NCBI RefSeq assembly: GCF_003352185.1
Contig: NZ_CP029608.1
Location: 2,108,001-2,172,000 of the forward strand
DNA length: 64,000 nucleotides
Source: Pseudomonas kribbensis
Lineage (GTDB): Bacteria > Pseudomonadota > Gammaproteobacteria > Pseudomonadales > Pseudomonadaceae
Direction: 5' to 3'
Each line of letters opens with the position of its first letter. Position 1 is the first letter of the stretch. Below are positions 1 to 11,708 of the stretch, piece by piece. The notes beneath the pieces were generated by a model. It was not told where the DNA came from. It did no database searches and worked only from the letters and a program-made list of their open reading frames with translations. A program made the translations under genes and the position numbers.

Positions 1-2206
1 CACCCACAGCCTTGGAGTGGAACACCGTGTCTTCCGGGTTCTTGCGGTTTTCCACCAGCTTCACCCGCAGATCCAGCGGCATGTCCGCCACGGCCGGGAT
101 CTTGTAGCTGGCCGGGCCGTTGGTCATCAGCTTGCCCTTGTTGTTCCACACCAGTTCTTCCATGGTCAGCCAGCCCATGCCTTGGACGAAACCGCCCTCG
201 ACCTGGCCAATGTCGATGGCCGGGTTCAGCGAGGCGCCGACGTCGTGCAGGATGTCGGTACGCAGCATCTTGTACTCGCCGGTCAGGGTGTCGACGATCA
301 CTTCGCAGCACGCCGCGCCGAAGGCGAAGTAGTAGAACGGCCGACCACGGGCCTGGCTGCGGTCGTAGTAGATTTTCGGGGTCTTGTAGAACCCGGTGCT
401 CGACAACGACACCTGATTGAAATACGCCAGCTGGATCAGCGCTTCGAAGGTCATGATGTGGTCGCGCACACGGACGTGGCCGTTGTGGAATTCCACGTCT
501 TCTTCGCTGACCTTGTAGTGCCGCGCGGCGAACTCGACGAGGCGCTGCTTGATGATTTCCGCCGCGTTCTGCGCGGCTTTACCGTTGAGGTCGGCACCGC
601 TGGACGCCGCCGTCGGCGAGGTGTTCGGCACCTTGTCGGTGTTGGTCGCGGTGATCTGCACGCGGTCCATTTCCACCTGGAACACTTCGGCCACGACTTG
701 CGCGACTTTGGTGTTCAGACCCTGACCCATTTCCGTGCCGCCATGGTTCAAATGGATGCTGCCGTCGGTGTAGACGTGCACCAGGGCGCCGGCCTGGTTG
801 AGGAAGCTGGCGGTAAAGGAAATGCCGAATTTCACCGGGGTCAGCGCCAGGCCTTTTTTCAGGATCGGGCTGTTGGCGTTGTAGCGACGGATCGCTTCGC
901 GGCGCTCGGCGTACTGGCTGCTTTCTTCCAGTTCGGCGGTCATTTCCTCGAGCATGTTGTGCTCGACGGTCTGGTAGTAATGGGTGACGTTACGCTCGGT
1001 CTTGCCGTAGTAGTTGGCCTTGCGCACGGCCAGCGGATCGAGGTTGAGGTGACGGGCGATGGCGTCCATCACTTCCTCGATCGCGACCATCCCTTGGGGG
1101 CCGCCGAAACCACGGTACGCAGTGTTCGACGCGGTGTTGGTCTTGCAGCGGTGACCGTTGATGGTGGCGTCACCGAGGTAGTACGAGTTGTCCGAGTGGA
1201 ACATCGCCCGGTCGACAATCGAGGCCGACAGGTCAGGCGAACAGCCGCAGTTACCGGCCAGATCCATCGCAATCCCGTGCAGGCGCCCGGTGCTGTCGAA
1301 GCCAACGTCGTACTCGACGTAGAACGGGTGACGCTTGCCGGTCATCAGCATGTCTTCGACCCGTGGCAGGCGCATCTTGGTCGGCTGGCCGGTGAGGTGT
1401 GCGACCACGGCGCACAGGCACGCCGGGCTTGCAGCCTGGGTCTCCTTGCCACCGAAACCACCGCCCATGCGGCGCATGTCGACGACGATTTTGTTCATCG
1501 AAACGTCGAGGACTTCAGCCACCAGTTTCTGCACTTCGGTGGGGTTCTGGGTCGAGCAGTAGACGATCATGCCGCCGTCTTCGGTCGGCATTACCGAGGA
1601 GATCTGGGTCTCCAGATAGAAGTGTTCCTGACCGCCAATGTGCAGCGTGCCTTGAATGCGATGCTCAGCGGTGGCCAACGCATTGGCCGAATCGCCGCGC
1701 TGGTGGGTGTGGCTGTCGAGCACGAAGTGGCGTTTGCGCAGGGCTTCGACCACGTCCAGCACCGGTTCCAGATCTTCGTATTCGATGATCGCGGCCATGG
1801 CGGCCTTGCGTGCGGTTTCCAGATCTTTCGCGGCCACGGCCAGCACCGGTTGACCGACGAACTGCACGTCATCGATGGCCAGCAGCGGATCGCCCGGCAG
1901 CAGCGGGCCGATGTCTTTCAGGCCCGGCACGTCTACGTGGGTGATGGCGATGCGCACGCCTTCGAAGGCGTAGCAGGGTTTGGTGTCGATGCTGATGATT
2001 TTCGCGTGGGCGCGATCCGACAACCGTGCGTAAACGTGCAACTGGTTGGGGAATTCGAGCCGGTCATCGATGTACTGCGCTTCGCCGGACACATGCTTGG
2101 CGGCGCTATCGTGCTTGACGCTGCGGCCGACACCGGTGGTCAGGTCTTTGGCGAACAGTTCAGCCAGTTCAGCTTGTGTTTTCTCTACGCCGTGATGGTT
2201 AGACAT
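1..2206 (-). CDS. xdhB: Xanthine dehydrogenase, molybdopterin-binding subunit (partial, 3' end outside window)
   Basis: Large subunit of bacterial xanthine dehydrogenase, which oxidises hypoxanthine and xanthine to urate in purine catabolism. I translated the minus strand from the ATG at 2206; the frame stays open to the left edge, giving about 735 residues of a protein usually near 800. The N-terminus reads MSNHHGVEKTQAELAELF and is followed by the aldehyde-oxidase/xanthine-dehydrogenase hammerhead domain (KHVSGEAQYIDD, then AAKDLETARKA). Further on is the molybdopterin-domain glycine loop RRMGGGFGGKE, encoded near 1450-1480. The start overlaps the xdhA stop by 8 bp, so the two are translationally coupled. 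The C-terminal Moco-binding segments lie outside the window, so completeness cannot be judged. The long plus-strand frame over the same DNA is a shadow. Confidence 0.93.
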   Translation of the reverse strand, partial: MSNHHGVEKTQAELAELFAKDLTTGVGRSVKHDSAAKHVSGEAQYIDDRLEFPNQLHVYARLSDRAHAKIISIDTKPCYAFEGVRIAITHVDVPGLKDIGPLLPGDPLLAIDDVQFVGQPVLAVAAKDLETARKAAMAAIIEYEDLEPVLDVVEALRKRHFVLDSHTHQRGDSANALATAEHRIQGTLHIGGQEHFYLETQISSVMPTEDGGMIVYCSTQNPTEVQKLVAEVLDVSMNKIVVDMRRMGGGFGGKETQAASPACLCAVVAHLTGQPTKMRLPRVEDMLMTGKRHPFYVEYDVGFDSTGRLHGIAMDLAGNCGCSPDLSASIVDRAMFHSDNSYYLGDATINGHRCKTNTASNTAYRGFGGPQGMVAIEEVMDAIARHLNLDPLAVRKANYYGKTERNVTHYYQTVEHNMLEEMTAELEESSQYAERREAIRRYNANSPILKKGLALTPVKFGISFTASFLNQAGALVHVYTDGSIHLNHGGTEMGQGLNTKVAQVVAEVFQVEMDRVQITATNTDKVPNTSPTAASSGADLNGKAAQNAAEIIKQRLVEFAARHYKVSEEDVEFHNGHVRVRDHIMTFEALIQLAYFNQVSLSSTGFYKTPKIYYDRSQARGRPFYYFAFGAACCEVIVDTLTGEYKMLRTDILHDVGASLNPAIDIGQVEGGFVQGMGWLTMEELVWNNKGKLMTNGPASYKIPAVADMPLDLRVKLVENRKNPEDTVFHSKAVG

Positions 2207-3653
2207 AAGCGGTCACCCGAGTCTCGATGTGCGGTGTTTGCAGTTCGATGAAGTATTTGCGCAGCAGGTTCTGCGCGCTGAGCAGGCGGTATTCCTTGCT
2301 GGCGCGGAAGTCCGAGAGCGGGGTGAAATCCTCGCCCAGTGCGGTGCAGGCACGTTCGACCACGGCGTTGTTGAACGGCTGGCCGAGCAGCACGGCTTCG
2401 CAGTGAGCGGCGCGTTTCGGGATTGCGGCCATGCCGCCGAAGGCGACGCGGGCGTCAGTGATCACACCGTTTTCGACGCGCAGGTTGAACGCGGCGCAGA
2501 CGGCGGAGATGTCATCGTCCAGACGCTTGGAGACTTTGTAGGCGCGGAAGCGCTGCTCGGTCGTGGCGCGAGGGACGATGATTTTCTCGATGAACTCGCT
2601 TTCCTGACGCGCGGTGACCCGGTAATCGATGAAGTAATCTTCCAGGTTCAGCGTACGGCGGGTCTCGCCCTTGCACAGCACGATTTGCGCGCCGAGGGCG
2701 ATCAGCAGGGGTGGCGAGTCACCAATCGGTGAGGCGTTGCCAATGTTGCCGCCGAGGGTGCCCTGGTTGCGGATCTGCAGCGAGGCGAAGCGGTGCAGCA
2801 GTTCGCCGAAATCCGGGTACTCGGCGTTCAACGCTTCGTAGCAGTCGGAGAGGGCGGTGGCGGCGCCGATTTCGATGCGGTCATCGAAGTGCTCGATGCG
2901 CTTCATTTCGGCGACGTTGCCGACGTAGATCATCACCGGCAGGGTGCGGTGGAACTGCGTGACTTCCAGCGCCAGATCGGTGCCGCCGGCCAGCAGCCGG
3001 GCTTGTGGATACGCGTCGTAGAGATCGGCCAGATCAGCCACGGTCAGCGGCACCAGGCAGCGTTTGTCGCCGCTGTTGAGTTCGCCGATCGAAGTCGGGG
3101 CAATGGCTTTGAGGCGGGCTATGGTTTCCGCTTCACGGGCGTCGAACTGGTCCGGCTGCTTGCCGCAGCAGGATTGCTCGGCAGCGGCCAGGATCGGCCG
3201 GTAGCCGGTGCAGCGGCAAAGGTTGCCGGCCAGCGCTTCGTGGGCCTTGGCATGATCCGGTGCATCACTGTTCTTTTGCAGGGCGAACAGCGACATCACG
3301 AAACCGGGGGTGCAGAAACCGCATTGCGAACCGTGGCATTCGACCATGGCTTTCTGCACGCTGTGCAGTTCGCCCTGGTGCTTGAGGTCTTCGACGCTGA
3401 TGAGTTGTTTGCCGTGCAGCGACGAAACGAACGTCAGGCACGAGTTGAGGCTGCGATAGCGAATGTGCTCGCGGCCGTCGTCATCCGTCTGCAACTCGCC
3501 GACCACCACCGTGCACGCGCCGCAGTCACCGCTGGCGCAGCCTTCTTTGGTGCCGGATTTGCCCACGTGTTCACGCAGGTAGTTGAGCACAGTCAGGTTC
3601 GGGTCCAGGGCGTGCTCGCTACGGAGTTCCTGGTTGAGTAAAAACTGGATCAC
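2199..3653 (-). CDS. xdhA: Xanthine dehydrogenase small subunit (2Fe-2S and FAD)
   Basis: 484-residue electron-transfer subunit of xanthine dehydrogenase. The plant-type ferredoxin domain is at the N-terminus with cluster ligands in CASGDCGACTVVV (about residues 39-51). The second 2Fe-2S domain carries CGFCTPGF and NLCRCTGYRP (about residues 110-155). The FAD domain follows, with LLAGGTDLALEV and GTLGGNIGNASPIGDSPP. Length and domain order match bacterial XdhA. It is the first gene of the xdhAB operon, with an 8-bp overlap into xdhB; xdhC would be expected beyond the left edge. A GntR/FCD regulator is divergent at 3920, and paired dyads in the shared upstream region suggest it controls this operon (inference). 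Confidence 0.96.
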   Translation of the reverse strand: MIQFLLNQELRSEHALDPNLTVLNYLREHVGKSGTKEGCASGDCGACTVVVGELQTDDDGREHIRYRSLNSCLTFVSSLHGKQLISVEDLKHQGELHSVQKAMVECHGSQCGFCTPGFVMSLFALQKNSDAPDHAKAHEALAGNLCRCTGYRPILAAAEQSCCGKQPDQFDAREAETIARLKAIAPTSIGELNSGDKRCLVPLTVADLADLYDAYPQARLLAGGTDLALEVTQFHRTLPVMIYVGNVAEMKRIEHFDDRIEIGAATALSDCYEALNAEYPDFGELLHRFASLQIRNQGTLGGNIGNASPIGDSPPLLIALGAQIVLCKGETRRTLNLEDYFIDYRVTARQESEFIEKIIVPRATTEQRFRAYKVSKRLDDDISAVCAAFNLRVENGVITDARVAFGGMAAIPKRAAHCEAVLLGQPFNNAVVERACTALGEDFTPLSDFRASKEYRLLSAQNLLRKYFIELQTPHIETRVTAYV

Positions 3654-3708
3654 GGAAGGCCTCGCAGACTCATTATTGTTGTTAAGCGACTTGAGCCGAA
3701 TTTAGCAG

Positions 3709-3754
3709 GTCTGACTTTTCGGTCAATGGTTTTCTGACTTAAAGGTCAGGAAAA
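3709..3754. promoter_or_regulatory. Tandem dyads in the xdhA/GntR divergent promoter region (candidate operator)
   Basis: Two imperfect inverted repeats share the half-site TCTGAC/GGTCA: 3709-3725 (GTCTGAC-TTTTC-GGTCA) and 3731-3754 (TTTCTGAC-TTAAA-GGTCAGGAAA). Their centres are about 23 bp apart, roughly two helical turns, and they sit 55-100 bp upstream of xdhA. GntR/FadR-type repressors usually bind such short palindromes next to their own gene. Binding is inferred. The rest of 3654-3919 shows no gene. Confidence 0.4.
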
Positions 3755-3919
3755 GCCGTTTTGTCGCTTTGCAACGTGTCTCTTCAGTATTGACCCTCAT
3801 TGGATCAACTGCTTTTTTGCGGGATTCGTGCCAAAAACCGCTGTGCGGGCACTCCGCCATGAACGCGCATTGCGCTACACTGCGCCGCTTGTGCAGATCG
3901 AAGAGTTTGAAGGACAACC

Positions 3920-4579
3920 ATGACGTTCAAGGCGCCGGACAGCCTCGCCGAGCAAATCGCTCACCACCTCGCCGAACGGATCATTCGCGGCGAAATGAAG
4001 CCGGGAGAGCGTATCCAGGAACAGAAGGTCACGCTGGCGCTGAACGTCAGCCGCGGCTCGGTCCGCGAGGCCTTGCTGATCCTCGAGCGCCGTCATCTGA
4101 TCGCGATCCTGCCGCGCCGCGGCGCCCACGTCACCGAGCTGACGGCGCACAAGGTGCAGAGCCTGTGCACGTTGATGAGCGAGCTGTACATCCTGCTCGG
4201 CAACGCAGTGGCCAATGGCTGGCAGGTCCAGGCTGATATGGCGCCGTTCGTGCAGATCCAGCAGCGCTTGACTGCCAGCTACGAGCGTCAGGACATCCGC
4301 ACCTTCGTCGACGACAGCTTCAACGTGATGCGCGCCGCGTACCCGTTCGCCAACAACCCGTACCTGCAGGAAACCGTCGAAAACCTGCAACCGGCCATGA
4401 GCCGTGCGTACTTCCTCGCGCTGGAGCAGCGCAAGGCCGAAATGAGCGAGTTCCTCGAACTGTTCGAGCGCTTGCTGGCCGCCGTCCTCGCCCGTGACCT
4501 GCCGCAGATCCGCATCGTGCTGACGGCTTACGCCCAGCGCAGCTGCGATCTGGTGGTGTCCGCCCTGACGGTTGCCTGA
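3920..4579 (+). CDS. GntR family transcriptional regulator (FCD subfamily)
   Basis: 219-residue cytoplasmic DNA-binding regulator. The N-terminal winged helix-turn-helix of the GntR family spans about residues 8-72, including LAERIIRGEMKPGERIQE and NVSRGSVREALLILERR. The rest is an all-helical FCD ligand-binding domain. The ATG at 3920 follows the ribosome site AAGGA. The gene is divergent from xdhAB and ends 2 bp before the smc start, so it may be co-transcribed with smc. The effector is unknown. A purine-catabolism signal is plausible from its neighbours, but the gene could regulate something else. Confidence 0.9.
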   Translation: MTFKAPDSLAEQIAHHLAERIIRGEMKPGERIQEQKVTLALNVSRGSVREALLILERRHLIAILPRRGAHVTELTAHKVQSLCTLMSELYILLGNAVANGWQVQADMAPFVQIQQRLTASYERQDIRTFVDDSFNVMRAAYPFANNPYLQETVENLQPAMSRAYFLALEQRKAEMSEFLELFERLLAAVLARDLPQIRIVLTAYAQRSCDLVVSALTVA

Positions 4580-4581
4580 CC

Positions 4582-7500
4582 TTGCGCCTCAAGTGCATCA
4601 AACTGGCGGGGTTCAAATCCTTCGTCGATCCGACCACGGTGAACTTCCCCAGCAACATGGCGGCGGTCGTCGGGCCGAACGGTTGCGGCAAGTCGAACAT
4701 CATCGACGCCGTGCGCTGGGTGATGGGCGAAAGCTCGGCCAAGAACCTGCGCGGCGAGTCGATGACCGACGTTATCTTCAACGGCTCGACCAGCCGAAAA
4801 CCGGTGAGCCAGGCCAGCATCGAACTGGTGTTCGACAACTCCGACGGCACGCTGCTGGGCGAGTGGGCGGCGTATGCGGAAATTTCGATCCGCCGTAAAG
4901 TGACCCGCGACAGCCAGACCACTTACTACCTCAACGGCGCCAAATGCCGTCGTCGTGACATCACCGACATCTTTCTCGGCACCGGCCTCGGCCCGCGCAG
5001 CTACTCGATCATCGAGCAGGGGATGATCTCCAAGCTGATCGAATCCAAGCCGGAAGACCTGCGCAACTTCATCGAAGAAGCTGCCGGTATCTCCAAGTAC
5101 AAGGAGCGCCGGCGCGAGACCGAAAACCGCATCCGCCGCACCCACGAAAACCTTGCCCGTCTGACCGACCTGCGCGAAGAGCTTGAGCGTCAGCTCGAAC
5201 GCTTGCACCGTCAGGCCGAAGCTGCGAGGAAATATCAGGAATTCAAGGCTGAAGAGCGTCAGCTCAAGGCGCAACTGTCGGCCCTGCGCTGGCAGGATCT
5301 GAACGATCAGGTCGGCCAGCGCGAGTCGATCATCGGCAACCAGGAAATCAGCTTCGAAGCGCTGGTCGCCGAGCAACGCAACGCCGACGCCGCCATTGAG
5401 CGCCTGCGCGACGGTCACCATGACCTGTCCGAGCGCTTCAATCTGGTGCAGGGGCGCTTCTATTCGGTCGGCGGTGACATCGCCCGGGTCGAGCAGAGCA
5501 TCCAGCACGGCCAGCAACGCTTGCGCCAGTTGCAAGACGACTTGAAGGAAGCCGAGCGCGCGCGCCTCGAAACCGAATCGCACCTGGGCCACGACCGCAC
5601 CTTGCTGCTGACCCTCGGCGAAGAACTCGATCAACTGACCCCCGAGCAGGAAATCACCAACGCCGCCGCCGAAGAAGCCGCCGCGGCGCTGGAAGATTCC
5701 GAAACCGTCATGCACGGCTGGCAGGAGCAGTGGGACGCCTTCAACCTGACCGCCGCCGAACCGCGCCGTCAGGCCGAAGTGCAGCAGTCGCGCATCCAGC
5801 AGCTGGAAACCAGCATGGAGCGTCTGGCCGATCGGCAAAAGCGTCTGGGCGAAGAGCGCGCGCTGCTCTCGGCCGATCCGGAAGACGCGGCGATCATGGA
5901 ACTCAGCGAGCAGCTCGCCGAGTCCGAAGCCACCCTTGAAGATCTGCAGACCAGTGAAGAAGCTCAGGTCGAAAAACTCGAGCAACTGCGTCAGGAATTG
6001 CAGCAGGCACTGACTGCACAGCAACAGGCGCAGGGCGATTTGCAGCGGCTCAACGGTCGCCTCGCGTCCCTCGAAGCCTTGCAGCAGGCCGCGCTCGATC
6101 CAGGCACCGGCACCGCCGAATGGCTGAAGGAACATAACCTCGCCGAGCGCCCGCGTCTGGCCGAAGGCCTGAAGGTCGAGGCCGGTTGGGAGCTGGCGGT
6201 GGAAACCGTGCTCGGCGCCGACCTGCAAGCGGTGTTGGTGGATGATTTCGCCGGTTTCGATCTGTCCGGTTTTGCCCAGGGCGATCTGCGTTTACTCAGC
6301 CCCGGCAATGACGGCGTGCGCGTGGCCGGCAGCCTGCTGGACAAGGTCGAGGCGCAGGTTGATCTGTCGCCATGGCTGGGTCAGGTCAAACCGGTCGACA
6401 GCCTTGAGCAGGCACTGGCATTGCGCGGCCAACTGGCTGCCGGGCAGAGCCTGATCAGTCGCGACGGCTACTGGGTCGGTCGGCACTTCCTGCGGGTACG
6501 CCGCGCCAGCGAGGCCGAAAGCGGCATGCTTGCGCGCGGCCAGGAAATCGAATCGCTGCATGCGGAACGCGAAGAACGCGAAGCCACGGTCGAAGCCATG
6601 GAAACCCGTCTGCAGACCCTGCGCGCGCAACAGCGTCAGCAGGAAAACGGTCGCGAACATTTGCGTCGTTTGCTGCAGGACGAAGCTCGTCAGCAAGGCG
6701 AATTGAAAGCTCAACTTTCAGCCGGCAAAGCCAAGGCCGAGCAGTTGACCCTGCGCCGTACCCGTCTCGACGAAGAGCTGGTCGAACTCGCCGAGCAGCG
6801 CGAACTGGAACACGAAAATATCGGCGAAGCGCGGATCCAGTTACAGGACGCCCTCGACGCCATGGCTCTCGACACCGAGCAGCGCGAATTGCTGCTGGCC
6901 CAGCGCGACAGCCTGCGCGAACGCCTCGACCGGGTGCGTCAGGAGGCTCGTCAGCACAAGGATCATGCCCATCAATTGGCCGTGCGTCTTGGCTCGCTGC
7001 GCGCACAACACGATTCGACCCGCCAGGCCCTTGAGCGTCTGGAAATGCAGGCCGAGCGCCTGACCGAAAAACGTGAGCAGCTCAGCCTGAATCTGGAGGA
7101 GGGCGAGGCGCCGCTGGAAGAGCTGCGCCTCAAACTTGAAGAGTTGCTCGACAAGCGCATGAGCGTCGACGACGAACTCAAGACCGCACAGATCGCCCTG
7201 GAAGACGCCGACCGCGAACTGCGCGACGCGGAAAAACGCCGGACCCAGGCCGAGCAGCAATCACAATTGATCCGCGGCCAGCTCGAACAGCAACGCATGG
7301 AATGGCAGGCCCTGACCGTGCGCCGCAAGGCCCTGCAGGATCAACTGCTGGAAGACGGCTACGATTTGCACGGCGTACTCAATACCTTGAGCGCCGAGGC
7401 CAGTGAGAAGGAGGCCGAAGAAGAACTGGAACGCATCGCCGCACGCATTCAGCGCCTGGGCGCGATCAACCTCGCGGCGATCGACGAATACACGCAACAA

Positions 7501-8070
7501 TCCGAGCGTAAACGTTATCTGGATGCCCAGGACGCCGATCTGGTGGAAGCACTGGAGACGCTGGAAAACGTCATCCGCAAGATCGACAAGGAAACCCGAA
7601 ACCGTTTCAAAGATACCTTTGATCAGATCAATGGCGGTTTACAGGCGCTTTTCCCGAAAGTTTTCGGTGGTGGACGCGCCTATTTGGAACTGACGGGCGA
7701 AGATCTACTCGATACAGGGGTGACGATCATGGCGCAGCCGCCCGGAAAGAAGAACAGCACCATCCATTTGCTTTCCGGCGGCGAAAAAGCCCTGACCGCA
7801 CTGGCACTGGTTTTTGCGATCTTCAAGTTGAATCCGGCGCCGTTCTGCATGCTCGATGAGGTTGACGCGCCACTGGATGACGCTAACGTTGGACGCTACG
7901 CACGCTTGGTCAAAGAGATGTCGCAGACCGTGCAGTTCATCTATATCACCCACAACAAGATCGCCATGGAAATGGCCGAGCAGTTGATGGGCGTGACGAT
8001 GCACGAGCCGGGATGTTCGCGACTGGTAGCCGTGGATGTCGAGGAGGCGATGGCGATGGTGGATGCCTGA
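4582..8070 (+). CDS. smc: Chromosome segregation protein SMC
   Basis: 1162-residue SMC ATPase, which organises the chromosome with ScpA and ScpB. The N-terminus FKSFVDPTTVNFP is followed by Walker A GPNGCGKSNIIDAVRW (about residues 32-47). Long coiled coils rich in E, Q, R and L flank a hinge domain near residues 505-660. The C-terminal half carries the ABC signature LSGGEKALTALAL and Walker B with D-loop, CMLDEVDAPLDD. The length is typical of bacterial SMC. The start is a TTG at 4582, 2 bp after the upstream stop; it puts the conserved start (MRLKCIKLAGFKSF) in place, and no better ATG exists. The scpAB genes are not in this window. Confidence 0.97.
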   Translation: MRLKCIKLAGFKSFVDPTTVNFPSNMAAVVGPNGCGKSNIIDAVRWVMGESSAKNLRGESMTDVIFNGSTSRKPVSQASIELVFDNSDGTLLGEWAAYAEISIRRKVTRDSQTTYYLNGAKCRRRDITDIFLGTGLGPRSYSIIEQGMISKLIESKPEDLRNFIEEAAGISKYKERRRETENRIRRTHENLARLTDLREELERQLERLHRQAEAARKYQEFKAEERQLKAQLSALRWQDLNDQVGQRESIIGNQEISFEALVAEQRNADAAIERLRDGHHDLSERFNLVQGRFYSVGGDIARVEQSIQHGQQRLRQLQDDLKEAERARLETESHLGHDRTLLLTLGEELDQLTPEQEITNAAAEEAAAALEDSETVMHGWQEQWDAFNLTAAEPRRQAEVQQSRIQQLETSMERLADRQKRLGEERALLSADPEDAAIMELSEQLAESEATLEDLQTSEEAQVEKLEQLRQELQQALTAQQQAQGDLQRLNGRLASLEALQQAALDPGTGTAEWLKEHNLAERPRLAEGLKVEAGWELAVETVLGADLQAVLVDDFAGFDLSGFAQGDLRLLSPGNDGVRVAGSLLDKVEAQVDLSPWLGQVKPVDSLEQALALRGQLAAGQSLISRDGYWVGRHFLRVRRASEAESGMLARGQEIESLHAEREEREATVEAMETRLQTLRAQQRQQENGREHLRRLLQDEARQQGELKAQLSAGKAKAEQLTLRRTRLDEELVELAEQRELEHENIGEARIQLQDALDAMALDTEQRELLLAQRDSLRERLDRVRQEARQHKDHAHQLAVRLGSLRAQHDSTRQALERLEMQAERLTEKREQLSLNLEEGEAPLEELRLKLEELLDKRMSVDDELKTAQIALEDADRELRDAEKRRTQAEQQSQLIRGQLEQQRMEWQALTVRRKALQDQLLEDGYDLHGVLNTLSAEASEKEAEEELERIAARIQRLGAINLAAIDEYTQQSERKRYLDAQDADLVEALETLENVIRKIDKETRNRFKDTFDQINGGLQALFPKVFGGGRAYLELTGEDLLDTGVTIMAQPPGKKNSTIHLLSGGEKALTALALVFAIFKLNPAPFCMLDEVDAPLDDANVGRYARLVKEMSQTVQFIYITHNKIAMEMAEQLMGVTMHEPGCSRLVAVDVEEAMAMVDA

Positions 8071-8328
8071 GCCGGCGCTGTCGGAAAAGGTATTTGTAGT
8101 CTGTAGGACATATTTACCGGCTTCGACTTGCTGGCCAATCGACATAATCGCGCAAGCCAATGAGACAGACGGTGTAAAGTTGTCTTTGGTCGTGCTAGTT
8201 TAATGTCAATTTTTCGTATACGTGGGCAAAACGCCTGTCAGAACATAGAGTTGGCGCCACGTTTTAAAGCGGTTTGCACAGTGTAAACCCCTTATTTTTC
8301 AGCATTTTTTATAGAGGCACGGGATTAC

Positions 8329-9195
8329 ATGGAAATCGGTCTGCGCGAGTGGCTGATCGTCATCGGCATCATTGTGATAGCCGGTATTCTTTTCGATGGC
8401 TGGCGCCGTATGCGCGGCGGCAAGGGAAAACTGAAATTCCGTCTTGACCGAAGTCTGTCCAACCTGCCGGACGAGGACACCAGCGCCGAGCTGTTGGGCC
8501 CGGCCCGCGTGCTGGATACCCATAAAGAGCCACAACTGGACGAACACGACCTGCCATCGGTGAGCATGCCGGCCCGCGAACCACGCGAGCCTCGCGAAAC
8601 CGGTTCCAAGCGCGGCAAGCGTGGCAACAACGGTCCGGCCCAGGGCGACCTGAACCTCGATCTGGACCTGGACGGCGGTCCGAGCTTCAGCAGCCGTGAC
8701 GATGACTTCATCGAGCCGGTCGCCAAGTCGTCGCCGGCCGTTGCCGACAAGGATCAGCCGCAAGCCGAAGAAGTCCTGGTGATCAGCGTGATCTGCCGCG
8801 ACCCGGCCGGCTTCAAGGGCCCGGCACTGTTGCAGAACATTCTGGAAAGCGGTCTGCGTTTCGGCGAGATGGACATTTTCCACCGTCACGAAAGCATGGC
8901 CGGCAACGGCGAAGTGCTGTTCTCCATGGCCAACGCGGTCAAGCCGGGCATCTTCGATCTGGACGACATCGACCATTTCAGCACCCCGGCGGTGAGCTTC
9001 TTCCTCGGCCTGCCAGGCCCGCGTCATCCGAAGCAGGCCTTCGACGTGATGGTGGCGGCAGCCCGCAAGCTGTCCCAGGAACTGAACGGCGAATTGAAAG
9101 ATGACCAGCGCAGCGTCCTGACCGCGCAAACCATCGAGCACTACCGTCAGCGCATCGTCGAATTCGAACGTCGCGCCCTGACCCAGAAGCGTTGA
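8329..9195 (+). CDS. zipA: Cell division protein ZipA
   Basis: 288-residue inner-membrane anchor that tethers FtsZ at the septum. A single N-terminal transmembrane segment (about residues 7-26, [19 protein letters not shown]) is followed by a basic stretch, a long charged Pro/Asp-rich linker, and the globular FtsZ-tail-binding domain from about residue 145 ([20 protein letters not shown] onward). The order smc-zipA-ligA is standard in pseudomonads. A GAGG ribosome site lies upstream of the ATG. A 258-bp AT-richer gap separates it from smc (promoter likely) and a hairpin follows at 9242. Confidence 0.95.
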   Translation: MEIGLREWLIVIGIIVIAGILFDGWRRMRGGKGKLKFRLDRSLSNLPDEDTSAELLGPARVLDTHKEPQLDEHDLPSVSMPAREPREPRETGSKRGKRGNNGPAQGDLNLDLDLDGGPSFSSRDDDFIEPVAKSSPAVADKDQPQAEEVLVISVICRDPAGFKGPALLQNILESGLRFGEMDIFHRHESMAGNGEVLFSMANAVKPGIFDLDDIDHFSTPAVSFFLGLPGPRHPKQAFDVMVAAARKLSQELNGELKDDQRSVLTAQTIEHYRQRIVEFERRALTQKR

Positions 9196-9241
9196 TTGAA
9201 AAGGTTGCCTCGCAATACAGGGGCAATCGGCAAAATAGATT

Positions 9242-11640
<2,399 letters not shown>

Positions 11641-11708
11641 CGCAACGCGCGGGAACGATCGACTCGCAGGAATGATCTAGTCTTGGCTAGCCCCAGGGAG
11701 AGATCGCC

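Noticed and set aside
17..2251. Long open frames antisense to real genes (also 9307-11625, 53658-56396, 56942-58918 and 60968-63952)
   Set aside because: They mirror high-GC genes with clear families on the opposite strand and have shadow-type composition rich in Arg, His, Gln and Gly.
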